This document shows positions 34,893 through 42,387 of a stretch of DNA of 64,000 nucleotides, piece after piece; within the stretch, counting starts at the first letter, position 1, and the number at the start of each line of letters is the position of its first letter. The notes under the pieces are model-generated. The model saw only the letters and a list, made by a program, of their open reading frames with translations, was not told where the DNA came from and did no database searches. The translations under genes were made by a program, and so were the position numbers. This DNA is from Deroplatys truncata (taxonomy: Eukaryota > Arthropoda > Insecta > Mantodea > Mantidae): the NCBI GenBank assembly GCA_030765065.1, contig CM060975.1, positions 199,300,507 through 199,364,506 on the forward strand, written 5' to 3'.

Positions 34893-35530
34893 TACATTCC
34901 CGCCCCTCATTGTGACTTGTCTAAATCCCTGCCGTGTGATTGGCTTGGGTAGGGGATGTGCCGCTCGGGGTGAGGGGTTATATGTGAGGGTTCTCGGTGC
35001 GTGACGTTGGCGGTGTGGGAATGCGATTCTCGATGCCTGCCGCACATCGGCAAATCGTTTGAGTACATAATTGTGTCAATCAATTAGGTAATGTGTGTTA
35101 TTGAAAAAAGAATCAATGTTTATATACCGCTATTGCAATTAAACGCTGTTCGTCGAGCAGTTAAGTATTTTTGATTGATTAATTGACTCGCTCGCATCTG
35201 ACAGCCGTCGTATATGTATAACTACGCTCACGGTCTTAACCTCTCTCTGGCAACAGCCCGACATGTAATGGAAAGCCCGCCAGCCGACATCGGCCTGGTA
35301 ATAACCAGTTTCACTCCCACTCCGCGACTGCGTGCGTGACGTCACTAACAAGCTTCAACGTGTAGACTAGCCCGGCTCCACTCTGTCGGCGTCGGTAAAT
35401 CATGTTAAAACACGCTCGCCAAGGACTTTCCTCGGTATTCAAAAACAGACGGGTGGCTTCTGCCTGGAGGGTGAATAACAGGTCTCAACATGCATTCCAC
35501 CCCTCCACCGCTGCGTGACGTCACCGTCTA
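34893..35530 (+). repeat. Left subterminal region with a degenerate second copy of TIR sequence
   Basis: No gene. Segments at 35016-35105 ('ctgccgcacatcggcaaat', '..caattaggtaatgt') and 35145-35277 ('gtcgagcagttaagta', '..cgacatgtaatggaa') are diverged copies of 34550-34612 and 34634-34738 in the same order, offset by about 490 bp. TGACGTCA palindromes occur at 35337-35344 and 35516-35523, with a half site near 35001. Confidence 0.65.
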
Positions 35531-35568
35531 CAGTATATAAGGAACGTAGGCAGCCGGAGCGATCATTT
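35516..35568 (+). promoter_or_regulatory. Core promoter of the left spliced gene
   Basis: TGACGTCA (CRE-type) at 35516-35523, TATATAA from 35534 and TCATTT, an arthropod-type initiator, at 35563-35568. The 29-base TATA-to-initiator distance is canonical. The first ATG follows at 35604. Confidence 0.65.
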
Positions 35569-35603
35569 ATTGTTTTTTCAGTGTTCGTTCAGTGATAATC
35601 GAA

Positions 35604-36737
35604 ATGGCTGGTGATCATCGTGCATCTGATGTGAATGATTACTGGAGCGAGTGCGGGGAAGATTATTTTCACTACGTATACTTCCATACCGAAACATGCA
35701 ATGGTTTAATGCATTCAGTGTTGTGTACTCAACCGTCGCATCATGATCAGATGACTACACTGGAAGTGTGTACAGAGAGCTGTCCTGTTTATCGAGGAGC
35801 GAACATGTAAGTAATATACATATTTCTATAACTCGGTAATATATTGTACGCATGTTAAATGAAATCTAACTTGAAATTATTTCATTCTTTCAGTGAAAAT
35901 CACAGGGGTGTTGATGTGGAGGATCTTAGCGATGTCGATGAAGTTGACAATGTCTTCGTATCGAAACATCTAGCTAAATGTGATACAGAGTCGTGCACCG
36001 GATACATGCATTCTGTACTTTGTACTAACCCGGCCCAGCATGAACGCATGACATCCTTCTTCCTATGTAACGACAACTGCGAGGTCTACCAGCGGAGGAA
36101 GAGAAAACTCGAGTAAGTAGAAGAAATGTTAAATTACATTTTCATTTACTGCTTCTAATGCTACTCTGTGTCTAACCTAAAAATTAAATTATTACAGACT
36201 GCGAATGACTGCGCCTAAGGTACCCATGCCAATAGAGGAGCTGGATCCTGAGAGACGCGATGTCGATATAGTGGAATATCCAATCGCAGAGCGCCATACA
36301 CAGCCTATGGAGGAGGATGCCGCTCCACTACCCGACATTACTACTACCCCTGATGATAAAGCAACGAGGATGCAGGATGGGATAAATCAGACGATTCCAG
36401 ATTGCTCGCCCGAGATACACACAGAATCGTGCAAGACCGTGAGGTGAGTATGACACTCTTTGATAATACTTTTTGTGTGACAAGGGGAGAGGATTTTTCT
36501 AATATATGTATTTTCTCTTTCAGACGTATGAAATCATTAACTAAACCTATTTCTAACATTGTTTTGAATATATGTTGCAGGGGTGCGAGGAGGGAGCGGA
36601 GGAAGAGGCAGAACGAGACTGGGAAGAGAAAGCAGAAGAGGAGTTGTAAGAGGAGGATACTCAACGAGGGTCCTAGGGTCTTCTTATTCATTGAAGATAC
36701 CCCGGAGGAGCATGGAGAATCAATCACAGGCGTTTGA
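35604..36737 (+). CDS. Polinton spliced gene with duplicated Cys/His-rich exons
   Basis: Four exons are supported by consensus sites: 35604-35806 (gtaagt donor), 35894-36112 (cag acceptor, gtaagt donor), 36198-36443 (gtgagt donor) and 36524-36737. All introns are 80-90 bp and phase 2. Exons 1 and 2 each carry a related module: TETCNGLMHSVLC..H..M....VC...C.VY in exon 1 and TESCTGYMHSVLC..H..M....LC...C.VY in exon 2. Exon 3 is acidic and ends with a third trace, HTESC. Exon 4 is strongly basic (many Arg/Lys). The spaced Cys and His could bind metal or form disulphides. I do not recognise the family. It sits next to the left terminal repeat with its own TATA promoter, the usual place for accessory genes. 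The exon structure is inferred from sequence only. Confidence 0.7.
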
Positions 36738-37194
36738 TGACGTCAGCATCTCCCCCTCCCATTCCGTGAACATTGGACTATACTATGACATTCCATCCCT
36801 CTACATAAATTGTGAAAGTGATAAATCAATTGTTTATATTACAAAATCAGACTGGGATATAATATCCAAAAACATTTCAATGATTGAAGATTACCTAAGC
36901 CAAGAAAAAAAGTTTGCGTGTGATGAATATTGTGACAATGTAATTTATGCATACAATATTATTGTATTTTTTGACAGTTCAATTCATTTCATAAATACGT
37001 GTTTAAATAATAATGTAATATCTTTAGGCATTGAGGGTGTAAGGAACCTAAAACGGCTATCGCCCTATATTGAAAGACATTTGAATATTTTAAATGATTT
37101 CTGCAAGTCAGGAGCAATTAGTTTTTCAGGGAGTAGGAGGGGAAGAAGGAAAATGCTTGAAATGTATGCTAAAGTCAATAAAAGAGTGTTTTAG
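36712..37194 (+). CDS. Unknown Polinton protein, about 160 residues
   Basis: The frame opens upstream without an ATG (a GTG at 36583); the first ATG in frame is at 36712 and is taken as the start. It overlaps the last bases of the preceding gene's final exon in another frame, so it may be read from a spliced or downstream-initiated message. The protein is AT-rich in codon use, with a middle part rich in Ile, Asp and Asn, a possible amphipathic helix around the IEDYLSQEKK words, and a basic end (SRRGRRKMLEMYAKVNKRVF). No signal peptide or known motif is visible. An adjacent minus-strand AATAAA complement at about 37208 serves the convergent capsid gene. Confidence 0.55.
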   Translation: MENQSQAFDDVSISPSHSVNIGLYYDIPSLYINCESDKSIVYITKSDWDIISKNISMIEDYLSQEKKFACDEYCDNVIYAYNIIVFFDSSIHFINTCLNNNVISLGIEGVRNLKRLSPYIERHLNILNDFCKSGAISFSGSRRGRRKMLEMYAKVNKRVF

Positions 37195-37275
37195 TATATG
37201 AATTCAATTTATTATTCATAAAACGTATCCTTGTACATTCCTTTACAAAAACCATTCACCCAAACGTATGCATAA

Positions 37276-38484
37276 TTATATAAGTGCTTGCATCACGTGA
37301 GAAAGAGGTTTGTAGGTAAATACTTTGTCGTGTAGAATCAGGCAGTACAGTGACGTCTGGGCTGGTATATTTACAGATGCTTGAATCTCGATTCTGATGT
37401 TCACAGCTCCATTTATAACCTCCTCGGGTTGGTGAGAACAGTCTATTACGAATAATGGTGCACGGTGAAGAAAATCCTTTCTCTTCAAGAGGGGATAATT
37501 CTCTCTTTCATAGTAGGAACTTTGAAATTTACAGTACATTTCATATAGTGAAGCAAACTTTGAATTTTTAAAGTCCAAGTTCAAATCATGGTAGGGGTAG
37601 CATTCACTGTTGAGGAATAGTCTCATATTAGTAATGTTGCAGTGATCAAACTCGGAACTGTTCTTGCTATAATCGCCCAATCTTGCAGTCTGAGCACACA
37701 CTATGATGAAGCGAGGTTTCTCGAGCTTAGATGTTGCTACATTCCACGTGAAAGATCTTGTCTGGGGTACAGCAGGCTGGGTATGAAGATCCATAGATCG
37801 AAAGGCAATGTGTAGAGGTTTATCAGACTTGACAATTTTTAGAATGTGAACTCTTTCAGCATCGGAAAGACGAATTACAGGCATCTTCCATTCGATTCTA
37901 GTTAACTTTACATTAGCTTCCTCTCCATTCGAACTCAGGACACAGTTTCTAGAATCTTTGGATCTTATGAGAATCAATTCAAACTTGCTGTTGAGTATAA
38001 GCTCCTTGTGGTCATCAGCAAATCCTAGGAGCATCGAGAGAGGGACTACAGCATTGAAAGCTCCATTCGTTGCGTGTACTATATCAACTTCTTCACCAGG
38101 ATATGCCCATCCAGCATTCAGCAGCCGATTCGACTCCATAGGGTTGAGAGTCACATAATTTCGTATAGTTGTAGTAATTCCAGGATTCCTTGTTCTGTCT
38201 ATAGTTGTAGCATTCATATCTAGACGTATCTCATCAAACATGAAGGCTATAGCATTATTAGCGAGCTTCGCTGTAGTAGGCGATCCATCTACCTTGGTGA
38301 GAGCACCTTCGATGTAAAGATAACTCTTGTTAGGTAGCGTATACAAATCTTCAGCTTGGCATGGTATTCTAATTTCATCGTTTACATCCAGAGCGGACGT
38401 GTTGTATGGAAGAAAAATATGCTCCTCCTCCTTGGTGATCTTGTCGTCAAAGGCTGGAACTTCTGTCACGTTTAAGATATCCAT
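37276..38484 (-). CDS. Double jelly-roll major capsid protein, probable
   Basis: 402 residues from an ATG at 38484. The opening (MDILNVTEVPAFDDKITK, then 'DEIRIPCQAEDLYTLPNKS' and 'LYIEGALT') and the segment 'NNAIAFMFDEIRLDMNA' with 'GWAYPGEEVD' follow the pattern of arthropod Polinton proteins annotated as double jelly-roll-like. Such proteins form the trimeric capsomers of icosahedral Polinton-like virions. It is beta-rich throughout with no membrane segment, as expected. It is last in the minus-strand structural block, right after a small basic ORF whose stop overlaps its start (TAATG). The alternative is a second jelly-roll minor protein; similarity from memory, not a search, supports the assignment. 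It looks whole. Confidence 0.75.
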   Translation of the reverse strand: MDILNVTEVPAFDDKITKEEEHIFLPYNTSALDVNDEIRIPCQAEDLYTLPNKSYLYIEGALTKVDGSPTTAKLANNAIAFMFDEIRLDMNATTIDRTRNPGITTTIRNYVTLNPMESNRLLNAGWAYPGEEVDIVHATNGAFNAVVPLSMLLGFADDHKELILNSKFELILIRSKDSRNCVLSSNGEEANVKLTRIEWKMPVIRLSDAERVHILKIVKSDKPLHIAFRSMDLHTQPAVPQTRSFTWNVATSKLEKPRFIIVCAQTARLGDYSKNSSEFDHCNITNMRLFLNSECYPYHDLNLDFKNSKFASLYEMYCKFQSSYYERENYPLLKRKDFLHRAPLFVIDCSHQPEEVINGAVNIRIEIQASVNIPAQTSLYCLILHDKVFTYKPLSHVMQALI

Positions 38485-38627
38485 TATAGCGTTCTGTAAC
38501 CTAAACCCTCGAGGAACTTGCGGTTAGCACGTGTTAACTCCTCGGAAGCTGGAGAGGTAGTATGCTTCGAACGTGGTGTACGTCGTCTATTATAGTATTT
38601 GCGATGTCTTTTAAAATGTATTGCCAT
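38484..38627 (-). CDS. Small basic protein, 47 residues, coupled to the capsid gene
   Basis: A 47-codon frame from ATG at 38627 to a TAA whose last base is the A of the capsid ATG (TAATG). The N-terminal half is very basic (HFKRHRKYYNRRRTPRSKH), the C-terminal part reads ELTRANRKFLEGLGYRTL, a helix-prone end. Polinton-like viruses and adenoviruses package small basic core peptides, and the L..N..FL..LG ending looks familiar from Polinton proteins, but I cannot name it. Its start overlaps the end of the penton-like gene. The tight overlaps on both sides argue it is a real gene despite its size. Confidence 0.6.
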   Translation of the reverse strand: MAIHFKRHRKYYNRRRTPRSKHTTSPASEELTRANRKFLEGLGYRTL

Positions 38628-39322
38628 TACGTCTTATGTGGAGTCTTGTAGTGATAACTTCGTTCCTGAAGTTGATAGCCTTCCCGTGTTGATCTACCAC
38701 TCGAATAGTGATCTGGTCTATATAGTTTGTATCTATGACTGGTAAATATATTGGGTTCGAAGGTTCTTGAGAGATATGATAGCCTGGCGGAACAGAAGGG
38801 ACAAAACTCGTAGAGCGAATGTCCGCTTTTACCGTCAATGAAAGAGCCTGTTGCAATACTGCACTCCACACGTATGATACTCACTTTAAATATATTCACA
38901 AGATCGTCAGATTCGAGCGCTTCTCCAGCAGGAATTATTTTAGTGTCTGTGAATCCTAGAAGCGAACCAATAGATCTTTCCTTAGAAAAGTCTATTGTAT
39001 AAGGACATTTAATTTCAGCCTTCATTGTATTATTGTTAGGCCTTATGAAGAAGACTTCATCATTCAATTCTAGTTTATCCTTTAGAAATGTATTGATATC
39101 GGCAATCTCGTAGGTTCCATGCGGGATGACAACGGTTTCAGGTTTACCATTATGAATATAATGAAATCTATTATTACTTCCATCGACATTTGGTATTGAA
39201 TAGAATGTTTCAAAATTCAAGAGAGCAATCTCATAATGACCTGGAGGATCTAGCTGTAGAGGAGGGTTTAGATACGTTGAAATAACAGTGTCTGGCCCAC
39301 TCACTGTAACTGTATAACTCAT
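38611..39322 (-). pseudogene. Penton-like minor capsid protein, broken
   Basis: Begins at ATG 39322 with MSYTVTVSGPDTVISTYLNP, then 'LQLDPPGHYEIALLNFETFY' and 'IPNVDGSNNRF'. This opening, a strand pattern leading into a single jelly roll, is typical of the penton-type minor capsid proteins of Polintons and adintoviruses (called PX in older Polinton literature), which fill the fivefold vertices. It lies between the protease and the small basic ORF in the minus-strand structural block. The gene looks broken, with about one break. The assignment rests on the N-terminal pattern and position. Confidence 0.7.
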
Positions 39323-39341
39323 CTTGACGATGAAGCAGCTT

Positions 39342-39608
39342 CTAGGATAAAAGAAATTGCAAGCACAAGTGTCCGCAGATGACTGAATCGAAATTCTGGT
39401 ATCTCTGTGTATTATAGTAGATTTTAACGTCTTGTAGATATTTCTCAATCTCAGGAGGCGGCTTCAAATTACCGAAACTATCAAAGTAGTATGCGACATC
39501 ACCTTCTTTCCTTATAGCAACCCAGTGTGTTCCTTCATTATCTGATGTATCGAGATTGGTAATAAGTCTCTCTTTGCAGTGTGGTTTTAAAGGAAGTTTG
39601 TCAATCAT
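39342..39608 (-). CDS. Adenain-like (Ulp1-type) cysteine protease
   Basis: From ATG 39608, 88 residues with the C5/C48 catalytic set in order: His28 in GTHWVA, Asp43 in YYFDSFGN, a Gln before the last block (YYNTQRYQNF) and Cys78 in CGHLCLQFLL. Polinton proteases are thought to mature capsid proteins, as adenain does in adenoviruses. Family-like codons (NVALEYYAKRLKIPYFRGVY) continue upstream of the first ATG in the same frame, into the end of the PLA2-domain gene, so the true N-terminus is uncertain. Position between the PLA2-domain and penton-like genes is usual for the group. Confidence 0.88.
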   Translation of the reverse strand: MIDKLPLKPHCKERLITNLDTSDNEGTHWVAIRKEGDVAYYFDSFGNLKPPPEIEKYLQDVKIYYNTQRYQNFDSVICGHLCLQFLLS

Positions 39609-39670
39609 ATAAACCCCTCTAAAATAAGGAATTTTTAAACGTTTAGCATAATATTCGAGGGCTACGTTAC

Positions 39671-40399
39671 TTAGGGCTTCCTCTGGTATATGTACAATCC
39701 TCTTCCTCCGTTTTTTGCCTTCTTCTTTAAACCCTCGCCTTTAGATCCCCTTTTTTTCAAAGACCTTGCTATTTTAGATGCAGCGGCTAAAGACGACATC
39801 AGCGGCATTGCAGGTAAGAATCCTCCTTTATTCCTCTTCTTACACCTACCCTTCCGGAGCCCCTTTCCTCGGGTCTCCATCGCCTTGTTATGCCTCGCAA
39901 CTTCTGCCAAGTGTCTATCAGCAGCCTTTTTTTTATTGACTGCAGAGGCTATCTGAGCAGCGCCACCTGCTGCAGCGGCTAAAGCAGCAATGATGGGAAT
40001 CAACGGTAAAAACCCTCCTCTCTTCTTCTTCCTCTTTCCGGCTCCCACTGCAACCTTTCCCTTCATGATTGCAGTTACTAGCCTTGCAGCTAACCTTTCA
40101 CCAAAAGTTGAATCTGATGACTGCACACGTTTCCAAGCCTTCTCTGCAAGAATCTTATCCGCTATTTGTCTTGAAGCGGTGTCCTTATTCTCAGCGTACG
40201 CGAGGTCGTGCTGTTTGCAAGCTGTGTCTAATTGGTTAATTCCTGGGTCTCCTCTTTTTAGACGTTTTTCCAATTTAGTACCAGGCCCGCAATATCTATA
40301 TCCAGGTAAGTGAGCTTCAAAGGGGAGCGAATTAATTATGGAATTAATAATTCCAGAGCCGCGCTTATACTGCAACGACCTTCCTCTCTTAGCTCTCAT
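39671..40399 (-). CDS. PLA2-domain virion protein with basic, membrane-active-looking segments
   Basis: 242 residues from ATG 40399. Residues 36-68 hold a parvovirus-VP1-like phospholipase A2 core: YCGPGT (calcium loop) and CKQHDLAY with the His-Asp pair at 64-65. Two basic-plus-hydrophobic modules follow, each with a GGFLP motif: residues 125-150 (KKKRGGFLPLIPIIAALAAA) and 190-212 (NKGGFLPAMPLMSSLAAASK). The C-terminus is very basic. Parvoviral PLA2 helps particles leave endosomes, and adintovirus genomes carry related domains. The GGFLP segments recall adenoviral pX/pVI-type lytic or core peptides, which is inference. It is first in the minus-strand structural block, behind a TATAAAAG box at 40431-40440. 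Confidence 0.85.
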   Translation of the reverse strand: MRAKRGRSLQYKRGSGIINSIINSLPFEAHLPGYRYCGPGTKLEKRLKRGDPGINQLDTACKQHDLAYAENKDTASRQIADKILAEKAWKRVQSSDSTFGERLAARLVTAIMKGKVAVGAGKRKKKRGGFLPLIPIIAALAAAAGGAAQIASAVNKKKAADRHLAEVARHNKAMETRGKGLRKGRCKKRNKGGFLPAMPLMSSLAAASKIARSLKKRGSKGEGLKKKAKNGGRGLYIYQRKP

Positions 40400-40430
40400 G
40401 ATATACTAAACGAGTAATTGAATGCATTAG

Positions 40431-40488
40431 CCCTTTTATATCATTGCAGTCAATCATTAACTACTTTTACAAACGGTAATATATATAA
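40431..40488. promoter_or_regulatory. Divergent promoter pair
   Basis: A minus-strand TATAAAAGGG (40431-40440) lies 32 bp upstream of the PLA2-gene ATG, and a plus-strand TATATAA (40482-40488) lies 36 bp upstream of the ATPase ATG. The 124-bp gap between the two genes thus holds two back-to-back TATA boxes. Confidence 0.6.
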
Positions 40489-40523
40489 ACAATGCACATA
40501 CATGTTATAAGTTAGTTGTTAAC

Positions 40524-41240
40524 ATGGAGCTTGTTAAGCAGCACTGCTCTCTACCTATTCAGGTATTAGACTTTGAAAGTGACTTTAGAAGTGATCGTCA
40601 TGGCAAGTTATTTCCATCTAATGTCAGAGCTCTTATTTTAGGGAGCTCCAATGCAGGGAAAACAAACGTATTACTCAATATGCTACTCCATGAGAATGGA
40701 CTACGTTTTGAAAATTTGTATATTTATTCAAAGTCTCTCTATCAACCAAAGTACCAATATCTAATTAAAGTGCTCGGAAACATCGAAGGTATAGAAGTGA
40801 ACACCTTCGACAACGGGGATGATGTTTTGCATCCTTCTGAAGTCGAAGAAAATTCAATCTTTATATTTGATGACGTCATCACTGAAAAGCAGGAAAAGAT
40901 AGCATCCTTTTACAGTATGGGTAGACATCGAAATGTCGACTCTGTATATCTAGCACAGTCCTATGCCAAAGTTCCAAAACATTTAATTCGCGATAATACA
41001 AACATGATAATACTCTTCAGGCAAGACAATTTAAACTTAAAGCACATTTACGAAGATTATGTAAATACCGACATGACCTACAATGAATTTAAAGATCTAT
41101 GTAAGAACGTTTGGGAGAGCTCTACAGAAGGAAGACCCTTTGTTGTGATAGTTCCTGAATTTCACATGAATGAGGGACGATATAGGAATGGTTTTGATGT
41201 ATATATTAAGCTCGACAAAAAAGAAAATGATCATTCGTAG
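40524..41240 (+). CDS. FtsK/HerA-type genome-packaging ATPase
   Basis: 238 residues from ATG 40524. Walker A is GSSNAGKT at residues 40-47; Walker B is SIFIFDDV with Asp116-Asp117, followed by a typical 'MGRHRNVDSVYLAQSYAKVP' sensor-like segment. Polintons and related viruses (the A32-like group) use this ATPase to pump DNA into the capsid. Length is normal for the family. It starts the plus-strand block behind its own TATA box and ends six bases before the next ATG (41247). Confidence 0.92.
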   Translation: MELVKQHCSLPIQVLDFESDFRSDRHGKLFPSNVRALILGSSNAGKTNVLLNMLLHENGLRFENLYIYSKSLYQPKYQYLIKVLGNIEGIEVNTFDNGDDVLHPSEVEENSIFIFDDVITEKQEKIASFYSMGRHRNVDSVYLAQSYAKVPKHLIRDNTNMIILFRQDNLNLKHIYEDYVNTDMTYNEFKDLCKNVWESSTEGRPFVVIVPEFHMNEGRYRNGFDVYIKLDKKENDHS

Positions 41241-41246
41241 TTAACC

Positions 41247-42350
41247 ATGAGCATCGATAGGTTCGGTTCTCAGAGAACTGGTCCAGTTAGAAGAGTGTTT
41301 GATCGTTTTATCATAAATAGAGATGTCAAAGGAAATTATCAATTCAAGAATAAGAGATTGTGTAACGTTCACGATCCTGAAGATAATCATGATGCCTCCA
41401 ATAAGAATTATGTGGATACACTCGAAATTAGGATGCAAGATTTCTCGCAGCAAGCTGCTAACAATGTTGAGGTTATGGCTAAGACCCTGATCGATGAAAT
41501 GATTTCAAGATATATCCTCAAGAGAGATAAGGAAAATAACATTGTGATTGATAAAGTTAGATTGAAGGTATTGCTAGATCCTGTTCACGATAACGATGTT
41601 GTGAATAAAAAGTTCATCACTGGATATGTCAATTCACGCACGCAGACGAGAGATGGTAATGGTAACATTATATTCGACAATAAGAGAATCACTGATATAG
41701 CAGATCCTCTCGGAGATACAGATGCTGTAAATAAAAGATATGCTAGAGCTATGATCATTAGGAAATCGAACGAGACGCGACAGCAGTTAAATAGGTACTT
41801 ACCAAAGGAAATCGAGATGCAAATAGGTAAGAAGCTGCTAGACATCACAGCAAATCTGAATAAAACTACGAGTAAAGTGGATACTCTAACAACCTCTACA
41901 AAAGACAGAGTGGATTCTGTAATGGACTCCATTAAACAAGTTACCGCTGAGCTTGATAGAGAAAAAACAAATCTTCAGAATCTTTGCAATCAGAAAATTA
42001 GCAATTTAGAAAAGTTAGCGATGAAGCGAGTTTCAGATTTAGAGGCTACAGTCGGTCAGTTAAAGACAGAGGTTTTGAATACTCTCAAAACTGATTCATG
42101 CAATGATAAACTTAAGAAAGTGGAGGAAAATGTAAATATGATGATGGACGCTTACAAAACTAATGTGCAGCAAATGACGAGTCTAGAAGAATCAACCAGA
42201 AGCCTGTACGCTAATACGGCAATCTTTGCTGAAGCGTTCAAGACACATACGCAGGAACATAAGAAAGAAACCGAGCAACTGAGAACTTCGATAGAGATGT
42301 TAGCTAAGGCTATCGATACGATGAGAACTCAAGGTGGACGCAGACTATAA
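41247..42350 (+). CDS. Fibre-like coiled-coil protein with three collar repeats
   Basis: 367 residues from ATG 41247. Three related units occur: about residues 29-57 (NKRLCNVHDPEDNHDASNKNY), 96-124 (DKVRLKVLLDPVHDNDVVNK) and 137-166 (NKRITDIADPLGDTDAVNKR). The pattern 'R(I/L)..(I/V).DP..D.DAVNK.Y' is well known from phage and large-virus tail-fibre proteins, where it precedes trimeric shafts. From residue 170 on the sequence is heptad-like, rich in Lys, Glu, Leu and Thr, with no Pro, consistent with a long coiled coil. I infer an attachment fibre or other elongated virion protein. It follows the ATPase closely in the same direction. Confidence 0.7.
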   Translation: MSIDRFGSQRTGPVRRVFDRFIINRDVKGNYQFKNKRLCNVHDPEDNHDASNKNYVDTLEIRMQDFSQQAANNVEVMAKTLIDEMISRYILKRDKENNIVIDKVRLKVLLDPVHDNDVVNKKFITGYVNSRTQTRDGNGNIIFDNKRITDIADPLGDTDAVNKRYARAMIIRKSNETRQQLNRYLPKEIEMQIGKKLLDITANLNKTTSKVDTLTTSTKDRVDSVMDSIKQVTAELDREKTNLQNLCNQKISNLEKLAMKRVSDLEATVGQLKTEVLNTLKTDSCNDKLKKVEENVNMMMDAYKTNVQQMTSLEESTRSLYANTAIFAEAFKTHTQEHKKETEQLRTSIEMLAKAIDTMRTQGGRRL

Positions 42351-42387
42351 ATTGAATGTAATCGTCTATTTTCATGTCATTTGTAAG

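Noticed and set aside
37958-38527. Plus-strand frames opposite the capsid gene
   Set aside because: Shadows of the minus-strand capsid gene.
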